The position numbers and the translations under genes were made by a program. Below, in pieces: positions 35,730-45,208 of a stretch of 64,000 bases of DNA. This stretch comes from Candidatus Rokuibacteriota bacterium. Lineage in GTDB: Bacteria; Methylomirabilota; Methylomirabilia; Rokubacteriales; CSP1-6. Under the pieces are notes generated by a model. The model was not told the origin of the DNA, made no database searches, and was given only the letters and a program-made list of their open reading frames with translations. The stretch lies in NCBI GenBank assembly GCA_016184365.1, contig JACPCW010000074.1, forward strand, positions 28,806 to 92,805, read 5' to 3'. Position 1 is the first letter of the stretch; every line of letters begins with the position of its first letter.

Positions 35730-38024
35730 ATGACGACTGACTTGCGAGAAGTGGGCGTCTCCGTCGTGCGCAAGGACGGCCTCGCGAAGGTCACCGGCGC
35801 CGCCGAGTACCTCGACGACCTGACGATCCCGAACGCCGCCGTCGCCGCGCTCGTGCGCAGTCCGTACGCGCACGCGCGCATCGTCCGCATCGACGGGACG
35901 CCGGCCGCCGCCACACCGGGCGTGCTCGCCGTCATCACGACGGACGATCTCGGTGAGATCGGCGCGCGACGGTTCGGCTCGTATACGAAGGATCAGCCGG
36001 TGCTCGCGCGCGGCGTGGTGCGCTTCGAGGGCGAGCCCGTCGCCGCCGTCGTGGCGACGGACGCGCGCACCGCGCGTGCCGCCGCGGCGCTCGTGGACGT
36101 CGAGTACGACGAGCTCGCGTGCGCCGTCGACGTGCACGCCGCGCTCGCGACGGGCGCGCCGCTGGTCCACGAGACGGCGCCGCCGCTCGGCCGGCAGGGT
36201 CGATGGCCCGCGGTGCCCGGCACGAACATCTGCGCGCGCGTCGTCATCGAGCAGGGCAACGTCGACGCCGGACTGGCGGAAGCGGACGTCGTGATCGAGC
36301 AGACGTACACGTTCCCGCGCGTCTTCCACTACACGCTCGAGCCGCACGGCGCGGTCGCGAGCGTCGCGTCGGACGAGGTGACCGTGTGGACCAACACGGG
36401 CCATCCGTACCAGCTGCGCCAGGAGCTCGCCGATACGTTCGGCATCTCGCTCAATCGCATCCGGGTCGTCGTGCCGTACGTCGGCGGCTCGTTCGGCGGC
36501 AAATCGTTTCCGAAGCTCGAGCCGCTCGCGGCCGCGCTGTCGTGGAAGGTCGGACGACCCGTCAAGGTGCTGAACGGCGTCGAAGGCTCGATGCGCACGA
36601 ACCGCCGCAACGGCGCGACGTGCCACGTCACGCTCGGTCTCAGGCGCGACGGCACGCTGACGGCGAAGCGCTGCCGGGTGCTGCTCGACACCGGCGCGTA
36701 CGCCGACAGCGGTCCGCTCGTCGCCGACAAGGCCAGCGTGCGCATGCTCGGTCCGTACCGCGTGCCGCACTACCACATCGACGTGCAGGCCGTGTACACG
36801 AACACGACGCCGGCCGGCAGCTATCGATCGATCGGCGGGCCGCAGACCGTGTGGGCGTCCGAATCGATCATGGACGAAGCGGCCGACGCGATCGGGATGG
36901 ACGCCGTCGAGCTGCGCCTGCACAACCTCGTGAAGCGCGGCGAGCCGGTGCGCCCCGACCTCCGGCCGATGGACGCCGATCTCGGCGACGACCTCGAGCG
37001 TCTGGCGAAGACGATGGACCTCACCGAGGGCGGCCGGAAGACGACGAACCCCCTCGGTCGTGGCGTCGGCGTCGCGATCGCGAATCCGGCCGAGCTGCCG
37101 ATCTCGACCTCGATCGTCCGCCTGCACTACGACGGCAGCGTCACCGTGCTGTGCTCCACCGTCGAGGTCGGCCAGGGGCTCCACACCGTGCTGGCGCAGA
37201 TCGCCGCGGAAGAGCTCGGCATCGACCACTCGCTGGTGACCGTGGTCTCGCCCGACACGCGATACGGTCCGTACGACTGGTCGACGGGCGCCTCGCGCGG
37301 CACGGCGATCGTCGGCAGCGCGGTGCAGCGCGCGTGCCGCGACATCAAGGACCAGCTGCGCGCGCTCGCGGCCGAGAGCGCGGGCGTGCCCGTCGACGGC
37401 ATCACCATCGGCGATGGGAGCGTCCACGTCGGCGGCCGCGCCGTCGAGTACGCGCAGGTGATTCGCGAATGGTTCGGACGTCCCGCCGGCGAAGTGATCG
37501 GCCGCGGCTACGTGCGCAACCTCGGCCCGTCGCCGGCGTTCTGGGAAATCGGCATGGGCGGCGCCGAGGTCGAAGTCGATCGCGAGACCGGCGAGGTCCG
37601 GCTGCGCTCGTACACGGCGCTCGCCGACGTCGGACGCGCGATCAACCCGCAGCAGTGCGAGGCGCAGGACATCGGCGCCGTCGTCATGGGCCTCGGCCAC
37701 ACGCTGTTCGAGGAGATGGTGTATTCCGAGAGCGGCTCGCTGCTGAACGCGACGATGCTCGAGTACCGCGTGCCCGTCATCACCGATCTGCCCGAGACGA
37801 TGGAGACGGTGCTCATCGAGAACGCCGACGGCACCGGGCCGTTCGGCGCCAAGGGCATGGGCGAAGGCGGCGGCATTCCCGTCGCGCCCGCCGTCGCGAA
37901 CGCGATCGCGCGGGCGACGGGCGTGCGCATCCGCGATCTGCCGCTGACGCCGGAGCGCGTGTGGCGCGCGCTGCGCGTGGCAGGGCGAGCCGCAGCGCCG
38001 TCGCGGCGCGAGGCGAGTCTATGA
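35730..38024 (+). CDS. Molybdenum hydroxylase large subunit (xanthine dehydrogenase family)
   Basis: A 764-residue molybdopterin-cytosine-dinucleotide-type subunit. Conserved elements are RKDGLAKVTGAAEYLDDL, VGGSFGGKS (about 250-258), SYRSIGGPQ (about 363) and KGMGEGGGIPVAPA with the catalytic Glu near 710. The active-site loop is neither the AYxCSFR of form I CO dehydrogenase nor the usual AYRGAGR, so a heterocycle or aldehyde hydroxylase is more likely than CO oxidation. ATG 35730; the frame upstream is antisense to gntR. With the FAD and [2Fe-2S] subunits at 38.6-40.0 kb it forms a three-subunit enzyme. Confidence 0.9.
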   Translation: MTTDLREVGVSVVRKDGLAKVTGAAEYLDDLTIPNAAVAALVRSPYAHARIVRIDGTPAAATPGVLAVITTDDLGEIGARRFGSYTKDQPVLARGVVRFEGEPVAAVVATDARTARAAAALVDVEYDELACAVDVHAALATGAPLVHETAPPLGRQGRWPAVPGTNICARVVIEQGNVDAGLAEADVVIEQTYTFPRVFHYTLEPHGAVASVASDEVTVWTNTGHPYQLRQELADTFGISLNRIRVVVPYVGGSFGGKSFPKLEPLAAALSWKVGRPVKVLNGVEGSMRTNRRNGATCHVTLGLRRDGTLTAKRCRVLLDTGAYADSGPLVADKASVRMLGPYRVPHYHIDVQAVYTNTTPAGSYRSIGGPQTVWASESIMDEAADAIGMDAVELRLHNLVKRGEPVRPDLRPMDADLGDDLERLAKTMDLTEGGRKTTNPLGRGVGVAIANPAELPISTSIVRLHYDGSVTVLCSTVEVGQGLHTVLAQIAAEELGIDHSLVTVVSPDTRYGPYDWSTGASRGTAIVGSAVQRACRDIKDQLRALAAESAGVPVDGITIGDGSVHVGGRAVEYAQVIREWFGRPAGEVIGRGYVRNLGPSPAFWEIGMGGAEVEVDRETGEVRLRSYTALADVGRAINPQQCEAQDIGAVVMGLGHTLFEEMVYSESGSLLNATMLEYRVPVITDLPETMETVLIENADGTGPFGAKGMGEGGGIPVAPAVANAIARATGVRIRDLPLTPERVWRALRVAGRAAAPSRREASL

Positions 38025-38043
38025 TCCCGATTCGGTCGAAGGC

Positions 38044-38502
38044 GTGATCGATCTCGCCCGCACCATCGACCTGCCGCTCGCGCCGGATCGCGCGTGGGCT
38101 GCGCTGTGGGACGTGCCCGCCGTGGCGCGTTGCCTGCCCGGCTGCGAGACCGTCGAAGAGATCGAGCCGAAGCGACGCTACAAGGCAACCGTGAAGGACC
38201 GCGTCGGCCCGTTCTCGGTGACGATTCCGCTCGACGTCACCGTCGAGCCGTCGGAAGCCGATCGCCGGCTGCGGATCACCGCGACCGGCCGCGACTCGAT
38301 TCTCGGCAGTCCCGTCCGGATGTCGCTCGTCGTGCGGCTCGCGCCGGCCGACGGCGGCTCGCAGCTCACGCTCGATGGCAAGGCCGAAGTCGGCGGCAAG
38401 CTGGCGGCGCTCGGCCAGGCGGTGATGCACCGCAAGACGCGCGACGTGCTCGACGCCTTCGCCCGCCAGCTCGGCGACATGCTCACGGCGCACGCGTCAT
38501 GA
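38044..38502 (+). CDS. CoxG-like SRPBCC protein
   Basis: A 152-residue protein of the CoxG/START-like fold (LPGCETVEEIEPKRRYKATV, KDRVGPFSVTIPLDV). Such proteins accompany molybdenum hydroxylases and are thought to help recruit or mature the enzyme at the membrane. GTG start 38044, 19 bases after the large-subunit stop. It lacks the C-terminal membrane anchor seen in CO dehydrogenase CoxG. Confidence 0.85.
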   Translation: MIDLARTIDLPLAPDRAWAALWDVPAVARCLPGCETVEEIEPKRRYKATVKDRVGPFSVTIPLDVTVEPSEADRRLRITATGRDSILGSPVRMSLVVRLAPADGGSQLTLDGKAEVGGKLAALGQAVMHRKTRDVLDAFARQLGDMLTAHAS

Positions 38503-38522
38503 ACCAGATACGCGATTCGAGA

Positions 38523-38586
38523 AGCGCCACGGGTTCCCCGGGGCGCTGCGAGCGTTGGGGGTCTGGGGGCCATTTCGGGGCCCCCA
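38523..38586 (+). repeat. Two-hairpin intergenic repeat, copy 1
   Basis: Stem 1 is AGCGCCACGGG-TTC-CCCGGGGCGCT (38523-38547; one A-G mismatch), then GCGAGCG, then stem 2 TGGGGGCC-N7-GGCCCCCA (38564-38586). It ends 10 bases before the FAD-subunit ATG. Related copies lie at 41953-42021 and 49799-49864. Confidence 0.75.
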
Positions 38587-38596
38587 GCTCAAAGTA

Positions 38597-39463
38597 ATGC
38601 TCGGTTCCCTCACCATTCACCAGCCCGCGACCGTCGCCGAGGCCGCGAAGCTGCGCGCCGAGCTCGGCGACGACGGCGCGATCTACGCGGGCGGCAGCGA
38701 GCTGTTGCTCGTCATGAAGGAAGGGATCGGGCGCTGGCGGCACCTGATCGACGTCAAGGGCATCGCCGCCCTGCGCGAGCTGCGCGACGCCGGCGATCGG
38801 CTCGACATCGGTGCGACGGTCACGCACCGCGACCTCGAGCGCTCCCCGCTCCTGCGCGCGCGATTCCCGGTGCTCGCCGACATGCAGGCGCAGGTGGCGA
38901 ACGTCCGCGTGCGGAACGTCGGCACGCTCGGCGGCAACCTGTGCTTCGCGGAGCCGCACTCCGATCCGTCGACCGCGCTGCTCGTCCACGACGCGCGCGT
39001 CGTCCTGTCCGGGCCCACCGGCGCGCGCACGCTCCCGCTCGCCGAATTCGTCGTCGGCTCGTACGAGACCGCGCTGCGCGCCGACGAAGTCCTCGTGCGC
39101 ATCGAGGTGCCGGCGCCGCCCGCGCGCGCGGTCGGCGCGTACCTGAAGTTCGGATTTCACGAACGGCCGACGGTCGGCGTCGCCGCGCTCATCGTGCCGG
39201 CCGGCGACAGGATCGCCGAAGCGCGTGTGTCCGTCGGCTGCATCGGCCCGACGCCCGCGCGACTCGCGGCGCTCGAAGCACGGCTGGCCGGGACGTCGGT
39301 CACCGCGCTCGCCGCCGGCATCGACGCGCGCGACGGCGGCTTCGCGGATCTCGACGTCGTGTCCGACCTGCACGGGTCCGCGGAGTACAAGCGCGAAGTC
39401 GCCGCGGTCCTCGCCTCGCGTGCGCTGGCCGCCGCCGCGCGCCGCGTGCGGAGCGCGGCATGA
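38597..39463 (+). CDS. Molybdenum hydroxylase FAD-binding subunit
   Basis: A 288-residue CoxM-type flavoprotein with the FAD motifs AGGSELLLVMKEG near the N-terminus and TLGGNLCFAEPHSDPS in the middle. It passes electrons from the iron-sulfur subunit to an acceptor. ATG 38597 follows repeat copy 1 with no clear ribosome site, which is unusual for this region. The stop overlaps the next ATG. Confidence 0.9.
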   Translation: MLGSLTIHQPATVAEAAKLRAELGDDGAIYAGGSELLLVMKEGIGRWRHLIDVKGIAALRELRDAGDRLDIGATVTHRDLERSPLLRARFPVLADMQAQVANVRVRNVGTLGGNLCFAEPHSDPSTALLVHDARVVLSGPTGARTLPLAEFVVGSYETALRADEVLVRIEVPAPPARAVGAYLKFGFHERPTVGVAALIVPAGDRIAEARVSVGCIGPTPARLAALEARLAGTSVTALAAGIDARDGGFADLDVVSDLHGSAEYKREVAAVLASRALAAAARRVRSAA

Positions 39464-39969
39464 CGGACGTCTCCGGGCCGGAGCGCGTGCGCGTGCCGTT
39501 CACCGTCAACGGCCGCGCCGTCGACGTCGAGATCGACACCGGCGATTTCCTGCTCGACGTGCTCCGCGAGCGGCTGGGACTCACGGGGACGAAGCGCTCG
39601 TGCGACACGCAGGTGTGCGGCGCGTGCACCGTGCTGCTGGACGGCCAGCCGGTGTCGTCCTGCACGGTGCTCGCGTGGGAAGCGCGCGGCCGGACGGTCG
39701 AGACGATCGAAGGGCTCGCGCGCGACGGCCGCCTGCATCCCGTGCAGGAGGCGTTTCTCGAAGCGAGCGCGTTCCAGTGCGGCTACTGCACGCCCGGCAT
39801 GATCATGACCGTCAAGGCGCTGCTCGACGAGCAGGCCGATGCGTCGACCGACACCGTCCGAGCGTGGCTGCGGGGCAACATCTGCCGCTGCACGGGGTAC
39901 GTGAGCATCCTCGCCGCCGTGCGGTCGGCGCAGCGCAGGCTGCGCGAGGCCCGCGCCACCGCTCCGTGA
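39460..39969 (+). CDS. Molybdenum hydroxylase [2Fe-2S] subunit
   Basis: A 169-residue CoxS-type subunit with both clusters: the plant-ferredoxin type (Cys48, Cys53, Cys56, Cys68) and the alpha-helical type (Cys107, Cys110, Cys142, Cys144; CGYCTPGM and CRCTGY). It relays electrons between the molybdenum centre and FAD. Overlapping junctions on both sides (ATGA, GTGA) show tight co-translation with the FAD subunit and with tctB. Confidence 0.93.
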   Translation: MTDVSGPERVRVPFTVNGRAVDVEIDTGDFLLDVLRERLGLTGTKRSCDTQVCGACTVLLDGQPVSSCTVLAWEARGRTVETIEGLARDGRLHPVQEAFLEASAFQCGYCTPGMIMTVKALLDEQADASTDTVRAWLRGNICRCTGYVSILAAVRSAQRRLREARATAP

Positions 39970-40436
39970 CGTCACCGACCGCGGACCGCGCCCAGCGGTG
40001 GGCCGCGGCCGCCCTCACCGCGTTCGGCATCGCGGCGGTCGTGCAGGCACGCACGCTGCCGTTCGGAAGCATCACGCGACCGGCGGCCGGCTTCTTTCCG
40101 ATGTGTCTCGCGGTCGGGCTGACGCTCGTCGCGGCCGCGGTCCTCGTGCGCTCGTTCCGTGAGCGTCACGAGCCGACGGCCAACGCCGAGGCCTCGGCCG
40201 GTCGCTTCGCACGAGGTGCGGCCACGCTCGTGGCCCTGCTCGTCTACGCCTTCGCGCTCGACGCCGTCGGGTTCGGCGTCGCGACGTTCCTGCTGATCAC
40301 GTTCCTCTTTCGCGTGATCGAGCCGCACCGCTGGATCGTCGCGCTCGGCGGCGCCGCCGTCACCGTCGCCGTCACCCACGTCGTCTTCCGGATCTGGCTC
40401 GGTGTCCGCCTGCCGATCGGCCCCTGGGGCTTTTGA
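39966..40436 (+). CDS. tctB: Tripartite tricarboxylate transporter TctB subunit
   Basis: A 156-residue protein with four hydrophobic helices (LTAFGIAAVVQARTLPFGSI, FFPMCLAVGLTLVAAAVLV, LVALLVYAFALDAVGFGVAT, IVALGGAAVTVAVTHVVF), the size and layout of the small TTT membrane subunit. GTG overlaps the iron-sulfur subunit stop. It works with TctA directly downstream; coupling to the hydroxylase suggests that the transporter imports that enzyme's substrate or a related carboxylate. Confidence 0.85.
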   Translation: MTSPTADRAQRWAAAALTAFGIAAVVQARTLPFGSITRPAAGFFPMCLAVGLTLVAAAVLVRSFRERHEPTANAEASAGRFARGAATLVALLVYAFALDAVGFGVATFLLITFLFRVIEPHRWIVALGGAAVTVAVTHVVFRIWLGVRLPIGPWGF

Positions 40437-41941
40437 TGTTCGAGTCGGTCGGCTTCGGGTTCGCGGTCGCGCTGCAGCCGGCGAACCTCGTCGCCTGCTT
40501 CGTCGGGGTCTTCATCGGCACGCTGATCGGCGTGCTGCCCGGCGTCGGCCCGGTCGCGACGATGTCGCTGCTGCTGCCGGCGACGTTCGCGATGTCGCCG
40601 ACGGCGTCGATCATCATGATGGCCGGCATCTATTACGGCGCGATGTACGGCGGGTCGACGACGTCGATCCTCGTCAACATCCCGGGCGAGGCGGCGTCCG
40701 TCGTCACGTGTCTCGACGGCTACCGGATGGCGCGCCAGGGCCGCGCCGGCGCGGCGCTCGGCATCTCGGCGTTCGGGTCGTTCATCGCGGGCACGCTGAG
40801 CGTGCTCGGCGTCATGCTCCTCGCGCCGCCGCTCGCGCGCGCGGCGCTCGGCTTCGGCCCCCCCGAGATCTTCGCGCTCCTGCTCATCGGCTTCACGATG
40901 ATCACGTGGCTCGCGAGCGGCTCGCGGCTCAAGGCGGTGCTGATGGCGCTGCTCGGGCTCTTCCTCGGCACCGTCGGCCTCGATCCGATCAACGCGACGC
41001 CGCGCTTCACGTTCGGCTCGATCACGCTGTCCGACGGCATCGGCCTCGTGCCGATGATCATGGGGCTCTTCGGCGTCGCGGAAGTGCTCGTCAACATCGA
41101 GCAGGGGCTCAAGCAGGAAGTGTTCAAGACGAAGATCCGCGGACTCTTTCCGACGCGGCAGGACTGGAAGGACTCGGCGGCGCCGATCGCCCGCGGCAGC
41201 GTGCTCGGCTTCTTCCTCGGCATCCTGCCCGGCATCGGCGCCATCATTCCGACCTTCATCTCGTACGGCCTGGAGAAGCGCGTGTCGCGGCATCCCGAAC
41301 GCTTCGGCACCGGCGCGATCGAAGGGGTGGCCGGGCCGGAAGCGGCCAACAACGCCGCGACCGGCGGCTCGATGATCCCGCTCCTGACGCTCGGCATCGC
41401 GCCGAACGTCGTCATGGCGGTGCTGCTCGGCGCCTTCCTCATCCAGGGCGTGCAGCCGGGGCCGCTCCTCATCAACGAGCACCCGCAGCTCTTCTGGGGC
41501 GTGGTCGCGAGCATGTACGTCGGCAACGTGATGCTGCTCATCCTGAACCTGCCGCTGATCGGGCTGTGGGTGCAGCTGCTGCGCGTGCCGTACGCGATCC
41601 TGTTTCCGCTCGTGCTGCTGTTCTCGGTGATCGGCGTCTACGGCGTCTCCGGCAACATCTGGGACGTCGTCATCATGGTCGTCTTCGGCGCGGTCGGGTA
41701 CGCGATGCGGAAGCTCCGGTACGAGCCGGCGCCGCTCGTGCTCGCGTTCGTGCTCGGCAAGCTCGCCGAGGAATCGATCCGCCAGTCGCTGCTCATGTCG
41801 CGCGGCAGCTTCGCGATCCTGATCGATCGTCCGATCGCCGGCGTGCTGCTGGCGATCGCCATCGTCATCATGGTCGCGCCCGCGCTGGTCCGTCCGCTCA
41901 AAAGCGCCCTTACCTTGACCCGCTCGGCGTCAGGGGGATAG
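40436..41941 (+). CDS. tctA: Tripartite tricarboxylate transporter TctA subunit
   Basis: A 501-residue, about 12-helix permease with the family signature GTLIGVLPGVGPVATMSLLL near the N-terminus and a related LGFFLGILPGIGAIIPTFIS in the second half. ATG 40436 overlaps the tctB stop (TGATG). The periplasmic binding protein TctC is 3.6 kb downstream at 45516, separated by a peptidase and two flavin enzymes. Confidence 0.95.
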   Translation: MFESVGFGFAVALQPANLVACFVGVFIGTLIGVLPGVGPVATMSLLLPATFAMSPTASIIMMAGIYYGAMYGGSTTSILVNIPGEAASVVTCLDGYRMARQGRAGAALGISAFGSFIAGTLSVLGVMLLAPPLARAALGFGPPEIFALLLIGFTMITWLASGSRLKAVLMALLGLFLGTVGLDPINATPRFTFGSITLSDGIGLVPMIMGLFGVAEVLVNIEQGLKQEVFKTKIRGLFPTRQDWKDSAAPIARGSVLGFFLGILPGIGAIIPTFISYGLEKRVSRHPERFGTGAIEGVAGPEAANNAATGGSMIPLLTLGIAPNVVMAVLLGAFLIQGVQPGPLLINEHPQLFWGVVASMYVGNVMLLILNLPLIGLWVQLLRVPYAILFPLVLLFSVIGVYGVSGNIWDVVIMVVFGAVGYAMRKLRYEPAPLVLAFVLGKLAEESIRQSLLMSRGSFAILIDRPIAGVLLAIAIVIMVAPALVRPLKSALTLTRSASGG

Positions 41942-41952
41942 AAGAGAAACCG

Positions 41953-42021
41953 AGGGGCGTCCCGGGTTACCCGGGGCGCCTCCGAGCGTTTGGGGGTTTG
42001 GGGGCCATTTCGGGGCCCCCA
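41953..42021 (+). repeat. Two-hairpin intergenic repeat, copy 2
   Basis: Stem 1 (41955-41981) has inner GGG-TTA-CCC and 12 continuous pairs including two G-U types; the A-G mismatch of the other copies is a C-G pair here. CCGAGCG follows, then stem 2 TGGGGGCC-N7-GGCCCCCA (41999-42021). It ends 20 bases before the M24 peptidase start. Confidence 0.75.
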
Positions 42022-42041
42022 TTTTGATAGGAGTGCATACC

Positions 42042-43232
42042 ATGGTGTTCAACGAGGCACGCGCTCGCAAGATCATGGCCGACCAGTCGATCGACGCGCT
42101 CGTCGCGACGTCGCCCGACAACGTCACGTATGCGTCCGGCTACTGGGCGATGTCGCACTGGGCGCGTCCCGGTGGCCCGCAGGTGTACGCCGTCATTCCC
42201 GCCGACGGCGGTGCTTCGCCGTGCCTGATCGCGGGTTCCGGCAACCTCGATCACGTCGTGGACGGCGAGTCGTGGGTGACCGAGGCGTATCGTTACGGGT
42301 TCTTCGCGACGAAGACCGACGGCGACGCATTGTCGGACCTCGATCGCCGCTACGCCGCGCTCCTGAAGGCACCGGATCACGGTGACGCCGCGTCCGCGCT
42401 CGTCGCGGCGCTGCGCGACCGCAAGCTCGACCGCGCGCGCCTGGCCATCGAGGAGACCGGCATTCAGCCGGCGCTGCTCGAGAAAGTGCGGCAGGAGCTG
42501 CCGCACGCCGACATCGTCCCCGGCGGCCGCGTGTTCCGCGCGATCCGCACGATCAAGACGTCCGAGGAGATCGAGCGCCTGCGCGGCGCCGTCCGCGCCA
42601 CCGAGCACGGCATCGTCGCCGCGCTGCGGCTTGCGAAGCCCGGCGTCGCCGAGCGCGACCTGATGGCCGAGTTCGACCGCACCGTCATCACCGAAGGCGG
42701 CGTGCCGGTGTCGTCGATGTGCATCGGCAGCGGGCCGCGGAGCGCGCTGTCGAACTGCCAGGCCGGCGACCGGCGGCTCGTCGCCGGCGAGGTCATCCGC
42801 TTCGACGGCGGCGTGCGCTATCGCTGGTACCGGTCGGACATCGCGCGCATCGCGGCGCTCGGGGACCCTGGCGACCGCGTGAAGCGTTACTACGGTGCGC
42901 TGCGTGCGGGCGCCGAGCGCGCGATCGAGGCCATCAGGCCCGGCGTGCGCTGCGCCGACGTCTTTCGCATCGCGATGGACACCGTGAAGAAGGAAGGCAT
43001 TGCCCACTTCGAGCGCAGCCACACCGGCCACGGCATCGGCATCAACAACTACGATGCGCCGGATCTGGCGCCAAAGTCGGACGAGCTGATCGAGGAGAAC
43101 ACGGTGCTCTGCGTCGAGACGCCGTACTACGAGCTCGGCTTCGCCGGCCTGCAGCTCGAGAACACGGTGGTCGTGCGCGCGCATGGCGCCGAACCGCTGA
43201 CGTCGCTCGGCAACGAGCTCAGGATCGTGTGA
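42042..43232 (+). CDS. M24 family metallopeptidase (Xaa-Pro aminopeptidase-like)
   Basis: A 396-residue protein with an N-terminal creatinase-like domain (about 1-165) and a C-terminal pita-bread domain. The five metal ligands are visible: Asp in IRFDGGVRY, Asp in YRSDIARI, His in TGHGIGINN, Glu in CVETPYYE and Glu in QLENTVV. It may be an aminopeptidase or a creatinase/hydrolase-type homologue. ATG 42042 has TAGGAG upstream. The stop overlaps the GTG of the next gene. Confidence 0.9.
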   Translation: MVFNEARARKIMADQSIDALVATSPDNVTYASGYWAMSHWARPGGPQVYAVIPADGGASPCLIAGSGNLDHVVDGESWVTEAYRYGFFATKTDGDALSDLDRRYAALLKAPDHGDAASALVAALRDRKLDRARLAIEETGIQPALLEKVRQELPHADIVPGGRVFRAIRTIKTSEEIERLRGAVRATEHGIVAALRLAKPGVAERDLMAEFDRTVITEGGVPVSSMCIGSGPRSALSNCQAGDRRLVAGEVIRFDGGVRYRWYRSDIARIAALGDPGDRVKRYYGALRAGAERAIEAIRPGVRCADVFRIAMDTVKKEGIAHFERSHTGHGIGINNYDAPDLAPKSDELIEENTVLCVETPYYELGFAGLQLENTVVVRAHGAEPLTSLGNELRIV

Positions 43233-44197
43233 GCGCGCTCGGCGTCGCCTTCGACGGTCGCAACCCCCTCGACCGCTTGCGCGCGCAGGCGGTGGCGGCG
43301 GAGGACGCCGGTGTCCAGGCCTTCTGGGTCTCCAGCCATCTCTTCCTGCGTGATCCCTTCGCGTCGGCGGCGGTCGTGCTCGCGGCGACACGGTCCGCAC
43401 GCGCGACGCTCATGGCGGTGAGCCCGCACGTCATGCATCCCGTGCACATGGCGATGGCGGCCTCCACCCTCGACGAGCTCGCGCCGGGCCGCGTGATCCT
43501 GTGTATCGGCACCGGCGCGCCCGGTGATCTGGCCGACGCCGGTGTCCAGCCGGCCGCGCCGGCCAGCGCGCTCGCGGAAACCGTGGAAGCGGTCCGTCTC
43601 CTGCTCTCCGGCGAACCGGCGGCGTATGCCGGCGATCGCGTGCGGCTTCGCGGCCGCCGCATGTTCACCGGCCGTCACGACGTGCCGATCTACCTCGCGG
43701 CGACGCGTCCCCGCACGCTCGAACTCGCGGGACGCATCGCCGACGGCGTCGTGCTGTCGACGGCGTCGTCCCCGGAATTCGTGCGGTGGTCGCTCGACCA
43801 CGTCGACCGCGGCGCGCGCGGGCGGCGGATCCACCGCGCGAGCCTCGTGTACTCGTTCGTCGCGGACCGTACCGGGGACGCGCTCGGCCGGTTCCGCCGC
43901 CAGCTGGCGATCACGCTGCGCGCGCCGCACCATGCGCGGAACCTCGAGCTCGCTGGCGCCCGCCTCGACCAGGACGCGGTGCGCGGGGCGTTCGCGCGCG
44001 AGGATTTCGCCGCGGCCGAAGCGCTCGTCAGCGACGACACGGTGCGCCGCCACGCCGCCTGCGGCACGGCCGGCGAGGTCCGCGAACGGCTCGACGCCTA
44101 CCGCGCAGCCGGGCTGGACGAGATCGTGCTCGCCGGCCTGTACACGCCGGACGAAACGCGACGCGCGGCGCTCGCCGCGCTCGGGAAGGACACTTGA
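43229..44197 (+). CDS. LLM-class flavin-dependent oxidoreductase
   Basis: A 322-residue luciferase-like (beta/alpha)8 protein using FMN or F420 (AEDAGVQAFWVSSHLFLRDP, LDELAPGRVILCIGTGAPGD, DVPIYLAATRPRTLELAGRI). GTG in a GTGA overlap with the peptidase. It resembles the methylene-H4MPT-reductase-like branch and is more distant from the enzyme encoded next. The substrate is unknown. Confidence 0.88.
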   Translation: MSALGVAFDGRNPLDRLRAQAVAAEDAGVQAFWVSSHLFLRDPFASAAVVLAATRSARATLMAVSPHVMHPVHMAMAASTLDELAPGRVILCIGTGAPGDLADAGVQPAAPASALAETVEAVRLLLSGEPAAYAGDRVRLRGRRMFTGRHDVPIYLAATRPRTLELAGRIADGVVLSTASSPEFVRWSLDHVDRGARGRRIHRASLVYSFVADRTGDALGRFRRQLAITLRAPHHARNLELAGARLDQDAVRGAFAREDFAAAEALVSDDTVRRHAACGTAGEVRERLDAYRAAGLDEIVLAGLYTPDETRRAALAALGKDT

Positions 44198-45207
44198 TGC
44201 GCGTCAGCGTGCAGCTGCCGACGTGCACCGAAGGCCTCGTCAACCCGGTTCCGTTCGCCGTCGCGCCGGCCGACTTCATCCGTCTCGCGCAGGCCGCCGA
44301 GCGGCTCGGCTTCGACGGCGTGTGGGGCAACGATCACGTCACCGCCGCTCCGTACGTGAAGCAGCACTGGAGCGAGGCGCCGAACTTCTACGAAGTGCTC
44401 GTGACGCTCGCCACCGTCGGCGCGCACACGGAGCGCGTGCATCTCGGCACCGCGGTCATCGTGCTGCCGCTGCGCGATCCCGTGCTGCTCGCCAAGCAGG
44501 TGGCGACGCTCGACCGCATGACCGGCGGCCGCGTGATCCTCGGCGTCGGCATCGGCGCGTACCGGGAAGAATTCGAAGCGCAGTGGCCGCGCCGGCGTGC
44601 CGCCCGGCGCGGCGACCTGATGGACGAGGGGCTCGCGGCGCTGCGGCTGCTCTTCACCGAACGTGAGGCGTCGTACGCCGGAGCGCACGTCGCGTTCGAG
44701 CGCGTCGAGCTCGCGCCGAAGCCCGTGCAGCGTCCCCTGCCCATCTACGTCGGCGGCCACAACGAGACGGCGGTGTCGCGCGCGGCGCGACTCGGCCAGG
44801 GCTGGCTGCCGGGCTGGCGCCCGTTCGACGAGGTGAAGACGCGGACCGCGCTGCTTCGCCGGCTCACCGCGGAAGCCGGGCGCGATCCGAAGGAGGTCGA
44901 GGCGGCGGTGCAGTTCACGGTCATGCTCGGCGCCACGCCGGAAGATGCCGCGGCGCGATACCGCCAGACCGGCATGGTCCGGCACCGGCGCTCGCTCGCC
45001 CACACGGGCCGCGACCCGGCGCTGGCGGAAGCGAACAACCTGATCGGCAGCCCCGCGAGCCTGCTCGAGAAGCTCGAGTTCCTGGCCGCCGCCGGCGTCG
45101 ACCACGTCTGCGCGCTGCAGTTCCCGCACGACTCCGTCGCCGAGATGCTCGAGCAGATGGAGTGGTTCGCGAAGGACGTCATCGGGGTGTTTCGGGGAAA
45201 GCGCTAG
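44197..45207 (+). CDS. LLM-class flavin-dependent oxidoreductase, paralogue A
   Basis: A 336-residue luciferase-like protein: VQLPTCTEGLVNPVPFAVAP, RLGFDGVWGNDHV, LAKQVATLDRMTGGRVILGV, GIGAYREEFEA. It is a clear paralogue of the protein at 48.8 kb, sharing the PTC.EG....PVPFA opening, GVWGNDH, PNFYE and GAYREE. The ATG overlaps the previous stop (TGATG). It probably oxidises an organic substrate with reduced flavin. Repeated LLM genes in one cluster suggest successive or alternative substrates. Confidence 0.9.
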   Translation: MRVSVQLPTCTEGLVNPVPFAVAPADFIRLAQAAERLGFDGVWGNDHVTAAPYVKQHWSEAPNFYEVLVTLATVGAHTERVHLGTAVIVLPLRDPVLLAKQVATLDRMTGGRVILGVGIGAYREEFEAQWPRRRAARRGDLMDEGLAALRLLFTEREASYAGAHVAFERVELAPKPVQRPLPIYVGGHNETAVSRAARLGQGWLPGWRPFDEVKTRTALLRRLTAEAGRDPKEVEAAVQFTVMLGATPEDAAARYRQTGMVRHRRSLAHTGRDPALAEANNLIGSPASLLEKLEFLAAAGVDHVCALQFPHDSVAEMLEQMEWFAKDVIGVFRGKR

Positions 45208-45208
45208 A

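Noticed and set aside
35562..37700. Minus-strand extension of the gntR frame
   Set aside because: It crosses a good promoter and operator and is antisense to the molybdenum hydroxylase; GntR proteins start at the winged helix.
35730..39969. Aerobic CO dehydrogenase (coxLMS) assignment
   Set aside because: The large-subunit loop reads SYRSIGGPQ, not the AYxCSFR of form I, so only a general molybdenum hydroxylase call is justified.
41990..42385. 131-codon frame beginning in repeat copy 2 (MGVWGPFRGP)
   Set aside because: The same peptide arises from copy 1 purely because the repeat is translated; the M24 gene occupies the region in another frame.
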